From an uncultured Lachnospiraceae bacterium (GTDB lineage Bacteria > Bacillota_A > Clostridia > Lachnospirales > Lachnospiraceae), in NCBI GenBank assembly GCA_910587495.1, contig CAJUMT010000013.1:1-31371 (forward strand): a stretch of DNA of 31,371 nucleotides, written 5' to 3'. Shown piece after piece: positions 1-7,253 of the stretch. The first letter of the stretch is position 1, and every line of letters begins with the position of its first letter. The position numbers and the translations under genes were made by a program. Under the pieces are notes generated by a model. It saw only the letters and a program-made list of their open reading frames with translations, did not search any database and was not told where the DNA came from.

Positions 1-2278
1 ACAGAGCATCTACCGTTTTCGTCAGGCGGAGCCAGGCCTTTTTTTGGATAAGTATATCCGTTACCAGGATGAAAAAGAGGGCATGCGTATCGATCTGCAT
101 CAGAATTTCCGCAGTCGTGCGCAGGTATTAGATCCGGTCAACGAAGTTTTTGGGAGGATCATGTGCAGGGAATTAGGAGGGATAGAGTATGATGACGCGG
201 CAGCCTTAAAAGTCGGCGCGTCCTATCCAGACAGTGCGCAGTGTAATGCGCAGATCCTTTTGCTGAAGCAGGAAGAATGGGAAGACCTTCGGCAGGAATG
301 CAGCTGGACAAAACAGGAGGCAGAGGCTCATATGATTGCTTCCAGTATCCGAAAGATGTTAGAAGTTGATAAGCTTAAGATATCGGATGGAGGAAAACAG
401 CGGTTGGCCGGTTTTGGGGATATTGTAATCCTGCTTCGTACAATGTCCGGATGGAGTGAGACGTTTGTAAGGGTGCTGCAGGATGAGGGAATTGCCGCCA
501 GCGCTCAGTCAAGGGAAGGATATTTTGAGACAATGGAGGTGGAGAACCTTTTGGCTTACCTGAGAGTTCTGGATAATCCGACCCAGGAGATTCCCCTGGC
601 GGCGGCCATGCACGGAATGCTGGGAGGTTTTTCGTCGGAGGAGATGGCGAAGATCAAAGCGGCTTTCCCGGAGGACGGATATGCCCGAGCCTGCGAGCGG
701 TATATGGAAGAAGGCCCGGAAGAAATATTAAAAGAAAGACTTTGCGGGTTTTTTGCACAAGTGGACCAGTACAGAAGTCAGGCAGCGTATACATCCATTC
801 ACGAACTGCTCTGGCAGATTGTTACAAAAACCGGATATATGGACGAGATGCGGGCGCTGCCGGGCGGGGAGCAAAGAGCTGCCAATATACAGATGCTCCT
901 TCAGAAAGCGCAGGACTATGAAAAGATCAGTTATCATGGCTTGTTTCATTTCATCCGTTATATCGAGAAGCTGCAGAAATATCAGGTGGATTTCGGCGAA
1001 GCGGACCTGTCCGGCGAAGGCGGGGAAGCTGTGCGGATCATGAGCATTCATCATAGTAAAGGCCTGGAATTTCCGGTAGTCTTTGTGGCGGGTATGGGGA
1101 AAAGCTTCAACCGGCAGGATAGCCGCAGTAAGGTGGTGCTTCATAATACATATGGGATCGGTCTGGATTATGTGGATTTGGAAGAACGGATGAAACGGCC
1201 TGTTTTGTTAAAGCAGATGATCCGCAGGCAGAATCTTCTGGATAATCTGGGCGAAGAACTCAGGGTCCTTTATGTGGCCATGACCCGGGCAAAGGAAAAG
1301 CTGATTCTGACCGGTATGGCAAAGGAAAAACTGATCCTGGAAGAGGGCGCCGAAGATAAAGAGAAACTTATGTTTCTTTCTCTTTCCGGAGCAGGATGCG
1401 CGCTGGAATGGATTCTTAAAGGAAAGGACGCCCGGGGAGGCGGTTTTACTAAGACAGTTGTTTCTCTGTCTGAAATTCTGGCCTGTGCAGTAAAAGAGGA
1501 AATGAAAAACGCTCTGTCCAGGGATGAATTGGAACGCCTAGTCTGGTTTGGAAAAAAAGACGAGGAGCTAAGCAGCAGGATTGATGAAAAGCTTTCCTGG
1601 GAATATCCGTATGATCTGTCCCAGAAAACGAAACAAAAATATACAGTCACAGAACTTAAAAAGCTGCGTATGCAGGATACGTCAGATGCGGCGGAGGAAC
1701 TCTATCCTGCTTCCGTACCCGAAATTGTGCCGTTGGTTCCGCAGTTTATAGAAGATACAAAAGAGAAAACAGGAGCGGCAAGAGGTACGGTGTATCATAC
1801 AGTCATGGAATGCATGGATTTTGGCGGGATTACGAAATTGTCTCAGGTGGAAGAAAGACTTGCGTATTTGGAAGCGTCCGGCAGGCTTACAAAAGAAGAA
1901 CTTAAATGTATATACAGAAAGGATCTTCTGACCTTTGCCAAAAGCAGATTGGCAGGGCGTATGCAAAAGGCGAAGGAAGCCGGTCTTTTGTTTAAAGAGC
2001 AGCCTTTTGTCATTGGCCTTCCCGGAGAGGAAGCCGGTTGCCCGGATATGGAAGAACTTGTATTGGTCCAGGGAATCATGGATGCTTTCTTTTATGAAGG
2101 CGATGAAGTTGTGGTGGTGGACTATAAGACGGACCGGGTTTCTTCGCCTGAGGAGCTGACAGACAGATATCAAATGCAGCTTGCTTATTATGAAAAGGCG
2201 CTGCATATGATGACTGGGAAAAAAGTGAAGGAGCGGATTATTTATTCATTTGCCCTTGGAAAGGAAATCCAGGTATAA
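1..2278 (+). CDS. addA: AddA, helicase-nuclease subunit of AddAB (3' part, truncated by window start)
   Basis: AddA is the ATP-dependent helicase and nuclease subunit that processes double-strand breaks with AddB and loads RecA. The frame is open to the window edge, so about the last 758 residues are visible out of a usual ~1,200. In order: QSIYRFRQAEPGLFL (helicase motif III region, the first readable residues), LHQNFRSR (motif IV), IMSIHHSKGLEFPVVFVAG (motif V), ELRVLYVAMTRAKEKL (motif VI). The C-terminal RecB-type nuclease has a conserved His in GTVYHTVME, then GIMDAFF, VVVDYKTD and YQMQLAYYEKAL, so its catalytic residues look intact. The Walker A region and probably addB lie upstream, outside the window. 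Transcription likely ends at the hairpin just after the stop. Confidence 0.96.
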   Translation, partial: QSIYRFRQAEPGLFLDKYIRYQDEKEGMRIDLHQNFRSRAQVLDPVNEVFGRIMCRELGGIEYDDAAALKVGASYPDSAQCNAQILLLKQEEWEDLRQECSWTKQEAEAHMIASSIRKMLEVDKLKISDGGKQRLAGFGDIVILLRTMSGWSETFVRVLQDEGIAASAQSREGYFETMEVENLLAYLRVLDNPTQEIPLAAAMHGMLGGFSSEEMAKIKAAFPEDGYARACERYMEEGPEEILKERLCGFFAQVDQYRSQAAYTSIHELLWQIVTKTGYMDEMRALPGGEQRAANIQMLLQKAQDYEKISYHGLFHFIRYIEKLQKYQVDFGEADLSGEGGEAVRIMSIHHSKGLEFPVVFVAGMGKSFNRQDSRSKVVLHNTYGIGLDYVDLEERMKRPVLLKQMIRRQNLLDNLGEELRVLYVAMTRAKEKLILTGMAKEKLILEEGAEDKEKLMFLSLSGAGCALEWILKGKDARGGGFTKTVVSLSEILACAVKEEMKNALSRDELERLVWFGKKDEELSSRIDEKLSWEYPYDLSQKTKQKYTVTELKKLRMQDTSDAAEELYPASVPEIVPLVPQFIEDTKEKTGAARGTVYHTVMECMDFGGITKLSQVEERLAYLEASGRLTKEELKCIYRKDLLTFAKSRLAGRMQKAKEAGLLFKEQPFVIGLPGEEAGCPDMEELVLVQGIMDAFFYEGDEVVVVDYKTDRVSSPEELTDRYQMQLAYYEKALHMMTGKKVKERIIYSFALGKEIQV

Positions 2279-2288
2279 GCGTTTTATG

Positions 2289-2330
2289 AAAAAACGTCCG
2301 GCTACCCTAATCGGTATCGGACGCTTTTTC
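2289..2330. terminator. Bidirectional intrinsic terminator between addA and the spore protein gene
   Basis: Arms CGTCCG (2295-2300) and CGGACG (2318-2323) pair, with an inner TACC/GGTA pair (2303-2306/2313-2316). A T-run follows on the + strand (2325-2329) and an A-run precedes the stem (2289-2294), which is the T-run for minus-strand transcripts. It can serve both convergent genes. The stop codon of the minus-strand gene (2307-2309) lies in the loop. Confidence 0.8.
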
Positions 2331-2507
2331 CATGGCTTTTCTTCTTCGGCTGATCATACCGCCGATGCGACCGGTCTCGCGGGAGGACAGGGCTTTCCAG
2401 CCGCCTTCCCGTACTTTGTCCAAAAGTCCTAATTCTTCCGCGATCTCATATTTGAGACGGTCGTGAGGCTCCAGCTTTTCAAAATCCAGATTTGCTTTTT
2501 TCTCCAT
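2307..2507 (-). CDS. Small acid-soluble spore protein, alpha/beta-type family
   Basis: A 66-residue protein of the short clostridial alpha/beta SASP group. These proteins coat spore DNA in the forespore, protect it from UV and are degraded at germination by the protease GPR. The core reads LKYEIAEELGLLDKV then GRIGGMISRRRK. EIAEEL matches the GPR cleavage region of the family, and the basic RIGG segment is the second conserved block. The N-terminus is short and charged. The only reasonable in-frame start is the ATG at 2507, with AAAGGA 12 bases upstream. The gene is monocistronic, divergent from the methyltransferase gene and convergent with addA. Its last codons form part of the terminator hairpin. 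Family assignment is from the conserved core only. Confidence 0.85.
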   Translation of the reverse strand: MEKKANLDFEKLEPHDRLKYEIAEELGLLDKVREGGWKALSSRETGRIGGMISRRRKAMEKASDTD

Positions 2508-2528
2508 AATTGTGCATCGTCCTTTCTT

Positions 2529-2557
2529 TTTTATGAAGTATATCCAGTTTTGTATGC
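2529..2557 (-). promoter_or_regulatory. Possible forespore (sigma-G-like) promoter of the spore protein gene
   Basis: On the minus strand GCATA (2557-2553) is followed after 17 bases by CATAAAA (2535-2529). These resemble the GHATR and CATNMTA elements of sigma-G promoters with one mismatch in the -10. The predicted start would lie very close to the ribosome binding site, which weakens the call. Confidence 0.3.
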
Positions 2558-2570
2558 CTTATACCTTGGG

Positions 2571-2599
2571 TTGACAAGAAGAAGAGGGTGGGATACACT
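2571..2599 (+). promoter_or_regulatory. Sigma-A promoter of the rRNA methyltransferase gene
   Basis: A perfect -35 TTGACA (2571-2576), a 17-base spacer and TACACT (2594-2599, 4 of 6 matches) stand 45 bases before the start codon. Confidence 0.7.
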
Positions 2600-2643
2600 T
2601 TTATAAGTGAAATTGAGGAACTTATAATAGGAGAAAAGTTTGA

Positions 2644-3846
2644 ATGAAATATGCAGTCGCAGTATTGAAAAAGGGAGAAGGGCGCGTAATCAAGGCCGGG
2701 GGAATGTGGATTTATGACAATGAGATCGCAAGGATAGACGGGACGTTTATCAATGGGGATATCATAGAGGTTCATGATTTCGACGGATATTTTATGGGAT
2801 ATGGTTTTATCAATATGCATTCTAAAATCCGTATCCGCCTGATGGCGCGTAAAAAAGAACATGAGATTAATAATACTTTTTTAGAACGCAGAGTCAGGAA
2901 CGCGTGGGGCTATCGGCGGACGGTGTGCGATACCGGTTGCTGTCGGGTGATCTTTGGGGAAGCGGATTTCCTTCCGGGGCTGGTGGTGGATAAATTTTCG
3001 GATGTATTGGTGGTGGAATCCCTTGCGCTGGGGATCGACCGTTTAAAACCAAAGATTCTTGATATCCTGGTGCGTGTGATGGCAGAAGACGGCATACAGA
3101 TCCGGGGAATCTATGAAAGAAGTGACGCCAAAGTGCGCCAGCAAGAAGGCATGGAACGGTATAAAGGGTTTATCGGGGAACCTTTTGATACGCAGGTGGA
3201 GATAGAAGAAAACGGCGTCAAATATATGGTTGATATTGAGGACGGGCAGAAAACGGGATTTTTCCTGGACCAGAAATATAACCGTCTGGCGATACAAAGA
3301 CTTTGCCGGGGAAAAAAGGTGCTGGACTGCTTTACACACACAGGCTCCTTTGCGCTGAACGCGGCCGCAGCAGGCGCTGCGGACGTTTTAGGGGTGGATG
3401 CTTCGGAGCTTGGGTGCAGGCAGGCAGAGGCGAATGCCAGGTTAAACGGTTTTGAAGACCGGGTATCGTTTCGATGCACCGATGTGTTTGAACTGCTGCC
3501 GGAACTGGAGCGTTTGGGCGAGCGTTATGACGTAGTTATTTTAGACCCGCCTGCGTTTACCAAGTCCAGAAGCTCTGTTAAAAACGCGGTGAAAGGATAC
3601 CGGGAAATTAACCTGCGGGGCATGAAGCTTATAAAAGACGGCGGGTATCTGGCGACCTGTTCTTGTTCTCATTTTATGGATCAGGAGTTGTTTGCAAAGA
3701 CGATTCGGGAAGCCGCCAGAGGCGCCCATAAGCGTCTGCGGCAGGTGGAGTTTCGCACCCAGGCCTGCGATCACCCGATCCTGTGGGCCGCGGATCAGTC
3801 GTATTATCTGAAATTCTATATCTTTCAGGTGTGCGAGGAACTTTAG
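2644..3846 (+). CDS. rlmI: RlmI-type SAM-dependent 23S rRNA (cytosine-C5) methyltransferase
   Basis: A 400-residue protein of the PUA plus Rossmann methyltransferase family (RlmI/YccW), which methylates a cytosine of 23S rRNA. Residues 1 to ~75 form the PUA-like RNA-binding part (KAGGMWIYDNEIARI). DGQKTGFFLDQ marks the start of the catalytic domain. VLDCFTHTGSFAL from about residue 226 is the SAM-binding motif I, DPPAFTKS from residue 301 is motif IV, and the CSCSHF region carries the conserved cysteines. The ATG at 2644 has AGGAG ten bases upstream and its own sigma-A promoter. The last residues (FQVCEE) are repeated downstream just before fumA, see the repeat entries. The family is secure; the exact target base is inferred from the family. 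Confidence 0.9.
   Translation: MKYAVAVLKKGEGRVIKAGGMWIYDNEIARIDGTFINGDIIEVHDFDGYFMGYGFINMHSKIRIRLMARKKEHEINNTFLERRVRNAWGYRRTVCDTGCCRVIFGEADFLPGLVVDKFSDVLVVESLALGIDRLKPKILDILVRVMAEDGIQIRGIYERSDAKVRQQEGMERYKGFIGEPFDTQVEIEENGVKYMVDIEDGQKTGFFLDQKYNRLAIQRLCRGKKVLDCFTHTGSFALNAAAAGAADVLGVDASELGCRQAEANARLNGFEDRVSFRCTDVFELLPELERLGERYDVVILDPPAFTKSRSSVKNAVKGYREINLRGMKLIKDGGYLATCSCSHFMDQELFAKTIREAARGAHKRLRQVEFRTQACDHPILWAADQSYYLKFYIFQVCEEL
3811..3846 (+). repeat. Left copy of an imperfect direct repeat (3' end of the methyltransferase gene)
   Basis: The last codons of the methyltransferase gene recur at 9274-9306. Bases 3823-3842 and 9283-9302 match at 17 of 20 positions. Both copies encode FQVCEE followed by one residue and a stop. 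Two of the three differences are silent third-base changes (GTG/GTA, TGC/TGT). Confidence 0.7.
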
Positions 3847-3869
3847 AAGAATTCATTTTCAAATATTAT

Positions 3870-3898
3870 TTGTAAAATACAACTTGATAGTTTATACT
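3870..3898 (+). promoter_or_regulatory. Sigma-A promoter of the small 34-codon unit
   Basis: TTGTAA (3870-3875), a 17-base spacer and TATACT (3893-3898) lie directly after the methyltransferase stop. The predicted transcript starts near 3905. Confidence 0.65.
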
Positions 3899-3921
3899 TA
3901 TGACGACTAGGAGGTGTTTAT

Positions 3922-4026
3922 ATGGAGCGTATTGTTGATTTTAAATCTGAATATAATGATACTTACAAAAATGTTATCGAAAAAATGGAAGAGTTTCAGG
4001 ACAGTATCATCAAAAACGCATACTGA
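3922..4026 (+). CDS. Small hypothetical protein, 34 residues
   Basis: I do not recognise this protein. It starts at an ATG seven bases after a very strong AGGAGGTG and reads MERIVDFKSEYNDTY, then a charged segment containing KMEEFQDSIIKN, ending in AY. It is probably one amphipathic helix, with no signal peptide, membrane segment or cysteine. It has its own promoter (3870-3898) and is followed by a perfect hairpin (4079-4100), so it sits in a transcript of about 200 nt. It could be a real microprotein, the coding part of a dual-function small RNA, or the remnant N-terminus of a lost gene. The strong ribosome binding site favours translation. No function is proposed. Confidence 0.5.
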   Translation: MERIVDFKSEYNDTYKNVIEKMEEFQDSIIKNAY

Positions 4027-4078
4027 CAACCATTTAGTGGCAAGTGATTTAGCAACTCTTATATAACGCCGGAACAGC

Positions 4079-4104
4079 GTGCCCTGAAATTTCAGGGCAC
4101 TTTT
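4079..4104 (+). terminator. Terminator-like perfect palindrome (possibly also an operator)
   Basis: A 22-bp perfect palindrome with half-site GTGCCCTGAAA spans 4079-4100 and is followed by TTTT. As RNA it forms a long stem ending the 34-codon unit. The T-run is short, and the palindrome also overlaps the likely -35 of the next promoter, so an operator role is possible. Confidence 0.6.
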
Positions 4105-4111
4105 GTATAAT
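4084..4111 (+). promoter_or_regulatory. Possible promoter of the Uma2-family gene and downstream two-component genes
   Basis: A perfect TATAAT (4106-4111) lies 16 bases after CTGAAA (4084-4089, 4 of 6 matches to TTGACA), 42 bases before the start codon at 4154. The -35 falls inside the palindrome. Confidence 0.45.
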
Positions 4112-4153
4112 TCCACCCATTTCACCAAACTATTAAAGAAAGGAGTCATAACT

Positions 4154-4717
4154 ATGTTGCCAGTATTAGCACAGCAAAAAGACTACACTATCGACGATAT
4201 TTACGCTCTACCGGAAGGACAGCGTGCAGAACTGATTGACGGACAGATCTATGATATGGCGCCGCCCAGCACGACACATCAAAGGCTTTGTGGCAGATTG
4301 CATCAGGCAATAGCAAATTATATTGATAGCAATGATGGTAATTGCGAAGTATTTTCTGCCCCTTTTGCTGTTTTTCTCAACGAGGACAGCAAAAACTATG
4401 TTGAGCCGGATATAAGCGTCATCTGCGACCCAGAGAAGCTTACAGACAGAGGTTGTACAGGTGCGCCGGACTGGATTATTGAAATTATTTCCCCTAGTAA
4501 CCCGGAACATGACTATGTGCGGAAATTGAATCTTTATCTGGATGCCGGAGTCCGTGAATACTGGATCGTAGATCCCCGCGACCGGAAAATACTTGTGTAT
4601 GATCTGAAAAATGAACATATAGAGGATTTCACAGTAAAACAATACACCTTCCAGGACAAAATAAAAACCAAAATCTATGATGATTTCTGGATTGATTTCA
4701 CAGAGCTGAACGTGTGA
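4154..4717 (+). CDS. Uma2 family (DUF820) putative PD-(D/E)XK endonuclease-like protein
   Basis: A 187-residue protein of the Uma2/DUF820 family, which has a restriction-endonuclease-like fold and no well-established cellular role. Conserved marks are AELIDGQIYDM (Glu26), EPDISVI (Asp86), DWIIEIISPS (Glu110) and KLNLYLDAGVREYWIVDP (Lys124 at its start). The acidic residues and the lysine expected for a PD-(D/E)XK site are therefore present. The start at 4154 is chosen because AGGAG (4141-4145) stands eight bases upstream; the frame also extends upstream to an ATG at 4103, but without a ribosome binding site. The next gene begins only 24 bases later, so it may be co-transcribed with the two-component genes. 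The gene is more AT-rich than its downstream neighbours, which suggests a different origin. Confidence 0.85.
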   Translation: MLPVLAQQKDYTIDDIYALPEGQRAELIDGQIYDMAPPSTTHQRLCGRLHQAIANYIDSNDGNCEVFSAPFAVFLNEDSKNYVEPDISVICDPEKLTDRGCTGAPDWIIEIISPSNPEHDYVRKLNLYLDAGVREYWIVDPRDRKILVYDLKNEHIEDFTVKQYTFQDKIKTKIYDDFWIDFTELNV

Positions 4718-4741
4718 AACATGGGGGACAATAACAGTCAT

Positions 4742-5410
4742 ATGCAAAAAATTATGATAATCGAGGATGACCCGGCCATTCGGGAGGAACTGGCGCTGCT
4801 TTTGGAAAATGAGGGATATTCGTCTCTGGTGGTTACGAATTTTACAGATATTCCGGAACAGGCATTACGGGAGTATCCGGATCTTATTCTCCTGGACATT
4901 GGCCTGCCGGGGCGGGACGGTTTTTCGTTGTGTACCGCGCTGCGAAAGGCAGTTCCTGCGCCGGTAATTTTTGTCACCAGCCGGGATGCCGGTGCGGACG
5001 AAGTGCGGGCGCTGAGCCTGGGTGGGGACGACTACATAACGAAGCCGTACAGCGTTCCCGTCCTGCTGGCCCGGATTAAGGCTGTTCTTCGCCGAAGCGG
5101 TTGCGGATCGGAGCCGGCAGATGTACTGGAGGTCGGCGCGCTGCGGCTGAGTCTTACAAAGGGGATTGTATCAGCAGAAGGAAAAGCCGTGGAACTCAGC
5201 CGGAATGAGCTGCAGATTTTGGCTTATCTTATGACTCATGCAGGGCAAATTGTCTCACGGGCCGATCTGATTGATGCTTTGTGGGATAATCAAATTTATA
5301 TTGACGACAATACGCTCAGCGTCAATATGACCAGGCTGCGGGGAAAACTGACGGAAATCGGCCTGCCTGACGCGGTCAGGACCCGCCGGGGAATGGGGTA
5401 TCAGCTATGA
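4742..5410 (+). CDS. OmpR-family response regulator of a Bce-type module
   Basis: A 222-residue response regulator. The receiver domain has the acidic pair in IIEDD (Asp9, Asp10), the phosphoacceptor Asp52 in LLDIGLPG, FVTSRD, and the conserved lysine in ITKPYS. The winged-helix DNA-binding domain follows from about residue 125 (ELSRNELQILAYL, then TLSVNMTRLRGKL and RTRRGMGYQL). The start at ATG 4742 fits the family's N-terminus; an in-frame ATG at 4721 would add seven residues. The stop overlaps the kinase start (ATGA, 5407-5410), showing translational coupling. With the next three genes it forms a BceRSAB-like set. It probably binds the TNACA-N4-TGTAA box found before the ABC ATPase gene. 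Confidence 0.93.
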   Translation: MQKIMIIEDDPAIREELALLLENEGYSSLVVTNFTDIPEQALREYPDLILLDIGLPGRDGFSLCTALRKAVPAPVIFVTSRDAGADEVRALSLGGDDYITKPYSVPVLLARIKAVLRRSGCGSEPADVLEVGALRLSLTKGIVSAEGKAVELSRNELQILAYLMTHAGQIVSRADLIDALWDNQIYIDDNTLSVNMTRLRGKLTEIGLPDAVRTRRGMGYQL

Positions 5411-6417
5411 CCTTGCATGAATTTTTATATGATCGGCTACGGAGGATTGTCCTTCAATTGATTTTCGCCGGGCTGGCGGCGCTGTTTCTTTTTGCTACGG
5501 GGACGCAGCCGGGAGCCCTGACGATTTTACTAATTGTGTTTTTTCTGGTTTTCCTGACGGTGAATATGTTTGATTTTTTTCAACAGCGCACCTTCCTTCT
5601 GGAATTGGAAACTATTTTTGATAGATTGGATCGGAAGTATCTTTTTATGGAATGCCTTCCTCCGCCTAAAGGGCTTTACGAGCGGCGGCTCTTTGATCTG
5701 ACCCGTCGGGCGGGCCGTGCTATGACCGGCGCGGTATCCGATGCCCAGGCGTCCCAGCGGGAATACCGGGAATATGTAGAACGCTGGGTGCATGAAATCA
5801 AAGCGCCCATCACCGCCTCCCGGCTTATCTGCCGGGGTTTGGACGGGGATGTCCGCAGGAGACTTATGGCGGAACTGGCACAGATCGAGGCCCATGTAGA
5901 GCGGGCCTTATTTTATGCCCGCGCCGATAATCCGGAGCAGGATTGTCTGTTCCGGCAGACAGACCTGGAAAAAATCGCTGCGCAGGCTATTGAAAATCAC
6001 CGTTCTTTGCTGATACAAAGCGGCGTGCGGGTAGAAACTAAGGGGTTGGACTGTACTGTCTATACGGATGAAAAGTGGGCGGTCTTTATTTTGGGGCAGC
6101 TGCTCCAAAACGCCGCCCGCTACCGGGGTACAGAACCGATGCTCACACTTTACGCCAAACCTCTTGGACGGCAAATCCAGCTGATTGTTCAGGATAACGG
6201 CATCGGTATCCCGGCGCATGAACTGCCCCGCGTATGTGACCGCGGCTTTACCGGCAGTAACGGACGGAGCCGGGGAGGTTCTACCGGCATGGGTCTGTAT
6301 CTGTGCAAAAGACTGGCGGCTTTTCTGGAACTGGAACTGTGCATTGATGCGCAGGAAGGTGTTGGAACCACAGTGACGCTGACCTTTCCCACAAAGGAAA
6401 ATCTTACAAAACTGTAA
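5407..6417 (+). CDS. BceS-like intramembrane-sensing histidine kinase
   Basis: A 336-residue sensor kinase. Two membrane helices (about residues 15-31 and 38-55) are separated by only a few residues, so there is no extracellular sensor. This is typical of kinases that read the state of a partner BceAB-type transporter. The H-box is YVERWVHEIKAPITASRL with His129. The ATPase part shows LLQNAARY (N-box), DNGIGIP (G1) and GSTGMGLYLCKRLA (G2). It overlaps the regulator by four bases. The last codons overlap the operator (6404-6417). The inferred signal is a cell-wall-active peptide antibiotic such as a bacitracin- or lantibiotic-like compound; the ligand cannot be read from the sequence. Confidence 0.93.
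   Translation: MTLHEFLYDRLRRIVLQLIFAGLAALFLFATGTQPGALTILLIVFFLVFLTVNMFDFFQQRTFLLELETIFDRLDRKYLFMECLPPPKGLYERRLFDLTRRAGRAMTGAVSDAQASQREYREYVERWVHEIKAPITASRLICRGLDGDVRRRLMAELAQIEAHVERALFYARADNPEQDCLFRQTDLEKIAAQAIENHRSLLIQSGVRVETKGLDCTVYTDEKWAVFILGQLLQNAARYRGTEPMLTLYAKPLGRQIQLIVQDNGIGIPAHELPRVCDRGFTGSNGRSRGGSTGMGLYLCKRLAAFLELELCIDAQEGVGTTVTLTFPTKENLTKL
6404..6417 (+). promoter_or_regulatory. BceR-type operator before the ABC transporter genes
   Basis: TTACAAAACTGTAA matches the TNACA-N4-TGTAA inverted repeat known for response regulators of the BceR group in Firmicutes. It lies at the very end of the kinase gene (the stop is 6415-6417), and its centre is about 62 bases before the predicted transcription start of the transporter genes. 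Confidence 0.75.
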
Positions 6418-6436
6418 GACAAATCGATATAACTTC

Positions 6437-6465
6437 GATACAACATCCTTCGCTTTTGGTATACT
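6437..6465 (+). promoter_or_regulatory. Inducible promoter of the BceAB-like transporter genes
   Basis: A good -10 TATACT (6460-6465) has only a poor -35 (GATACA, 6437-6442) at 17 bases. This suits a promoter that needs the response regulator bound upstream. TCGATA occurs twice, at 6424-6429 and 6435-6440, eleven bases apart between the operator and the -35. Confidence 0.6.
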
Positions 6466-6494
6466 ATAGTGCCACAAGTAAAGGAGGCAAACAT

Positions 6495-7253
6495 ATGCTG
6501 CAAGTACAGAATATTGAAAAATATTACGGGAGCAAAAACAATGTTACAAAGGCGCTGGATCGGGTGAGCTTCGAGGTGGAGGCCGGGGAATTCCTGGCTA
6601 TCATGGGAGCGTCCGGCTCGGGCAAGACCACCCTGCTCAACTGCATCTCCACCATTGACACGATCAGTGCCGGAAAGATTCTGCTGGACGGCGTGAATAT
6701 TGCCGACCTCTCTGAGGGGGAGCTGGCAAAATTTCGTCGGGAAAAGCTGGGTTTTGTGTTTCAGGACTTCAATCTGCTGGATACTTTAACGGTTGAAGAA
6801 AACATTGGGCTGGCCCTCTCCCTTAACCATCAGAATCCTGAGAATGTGCAAAACCGGGTACGGGAGGTGACCGGGAAGCTGGGCATTATCGAGATTCTGC
6901 CTAAATTTCCCTACCAGGTGTCCGGGGGTCAGAAGCAGCGCACCGCTGTCGCACGGGCGATTGTGGCGGGGCAGTCTTTGCTGCTGGCGGATGAACCCAC
7001 CGGGGCGCTGGATTCCCGGGCGTCCAAAAATCTGTTGGAGATTATGACAACCATGAACAAGGATATGGGGGCCACCATTTTGATGGTTACCCACGACGCT
7101 TACAGTGCCAGCTACGCCGGACGAGTGCTGTTTTTGAAAGACGGGCGGGTGTTCAACGAGCTGCTCCGAGGGGACAGGGGACGCCCCGTGTTCTATCATG
7201 AAATTCTGGATGTTCTTGCCGCGCTGGGGGGTGATGTTAGTGACGTTATATGA
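6495..7253 (+). CDS. BceA-like ABC transporter ATPase (peptide antibiotic detoxification/sensing)
   Basis: A 252-residue ATPase of the BceA/MacB-like group. It has Walker A GASGSGKTT (residues 38-46), the Q-loop in FVFQDFNLLD, the signature VSGGQKQR, and Walker B LLLADEPTGALDSRAS with the switch histidine in MVTHDAYSA. The C-terminus EILDVLAALGGDVSDVI is typical of BceA proteins. The ATG at 6495 is chosen because AAGGAGG (6481-6487) stands seven bases upstream; an in-frame ATG at 6456 falls inside the promoter. It overlaps the start of the permease gene. It is GC-rich compared with the Uma2 gene before it. Confidence 0.93.
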   Translation: MLQVQNIEKYYGSKNNVTKALDRVSFEVEAGEFLAIMGASGSGKTTLLNCISTIDTISAGKILLDGVNIADLSEGELAKFRREKLGFVFQDFNLLDTLTVEENIGLALSLNHQNPENVQNRVREVTGKLGIIEILPKFPYQVSGGQKQRTAVARAIVAGQSLLLADEPTGALDSRASKNLLEIMTTMNKDMGATILMVTHDAYSASYAGRVLFLKDGRVFNELLRGDRGRPVFYHEILDVLAALGGDVSDVI

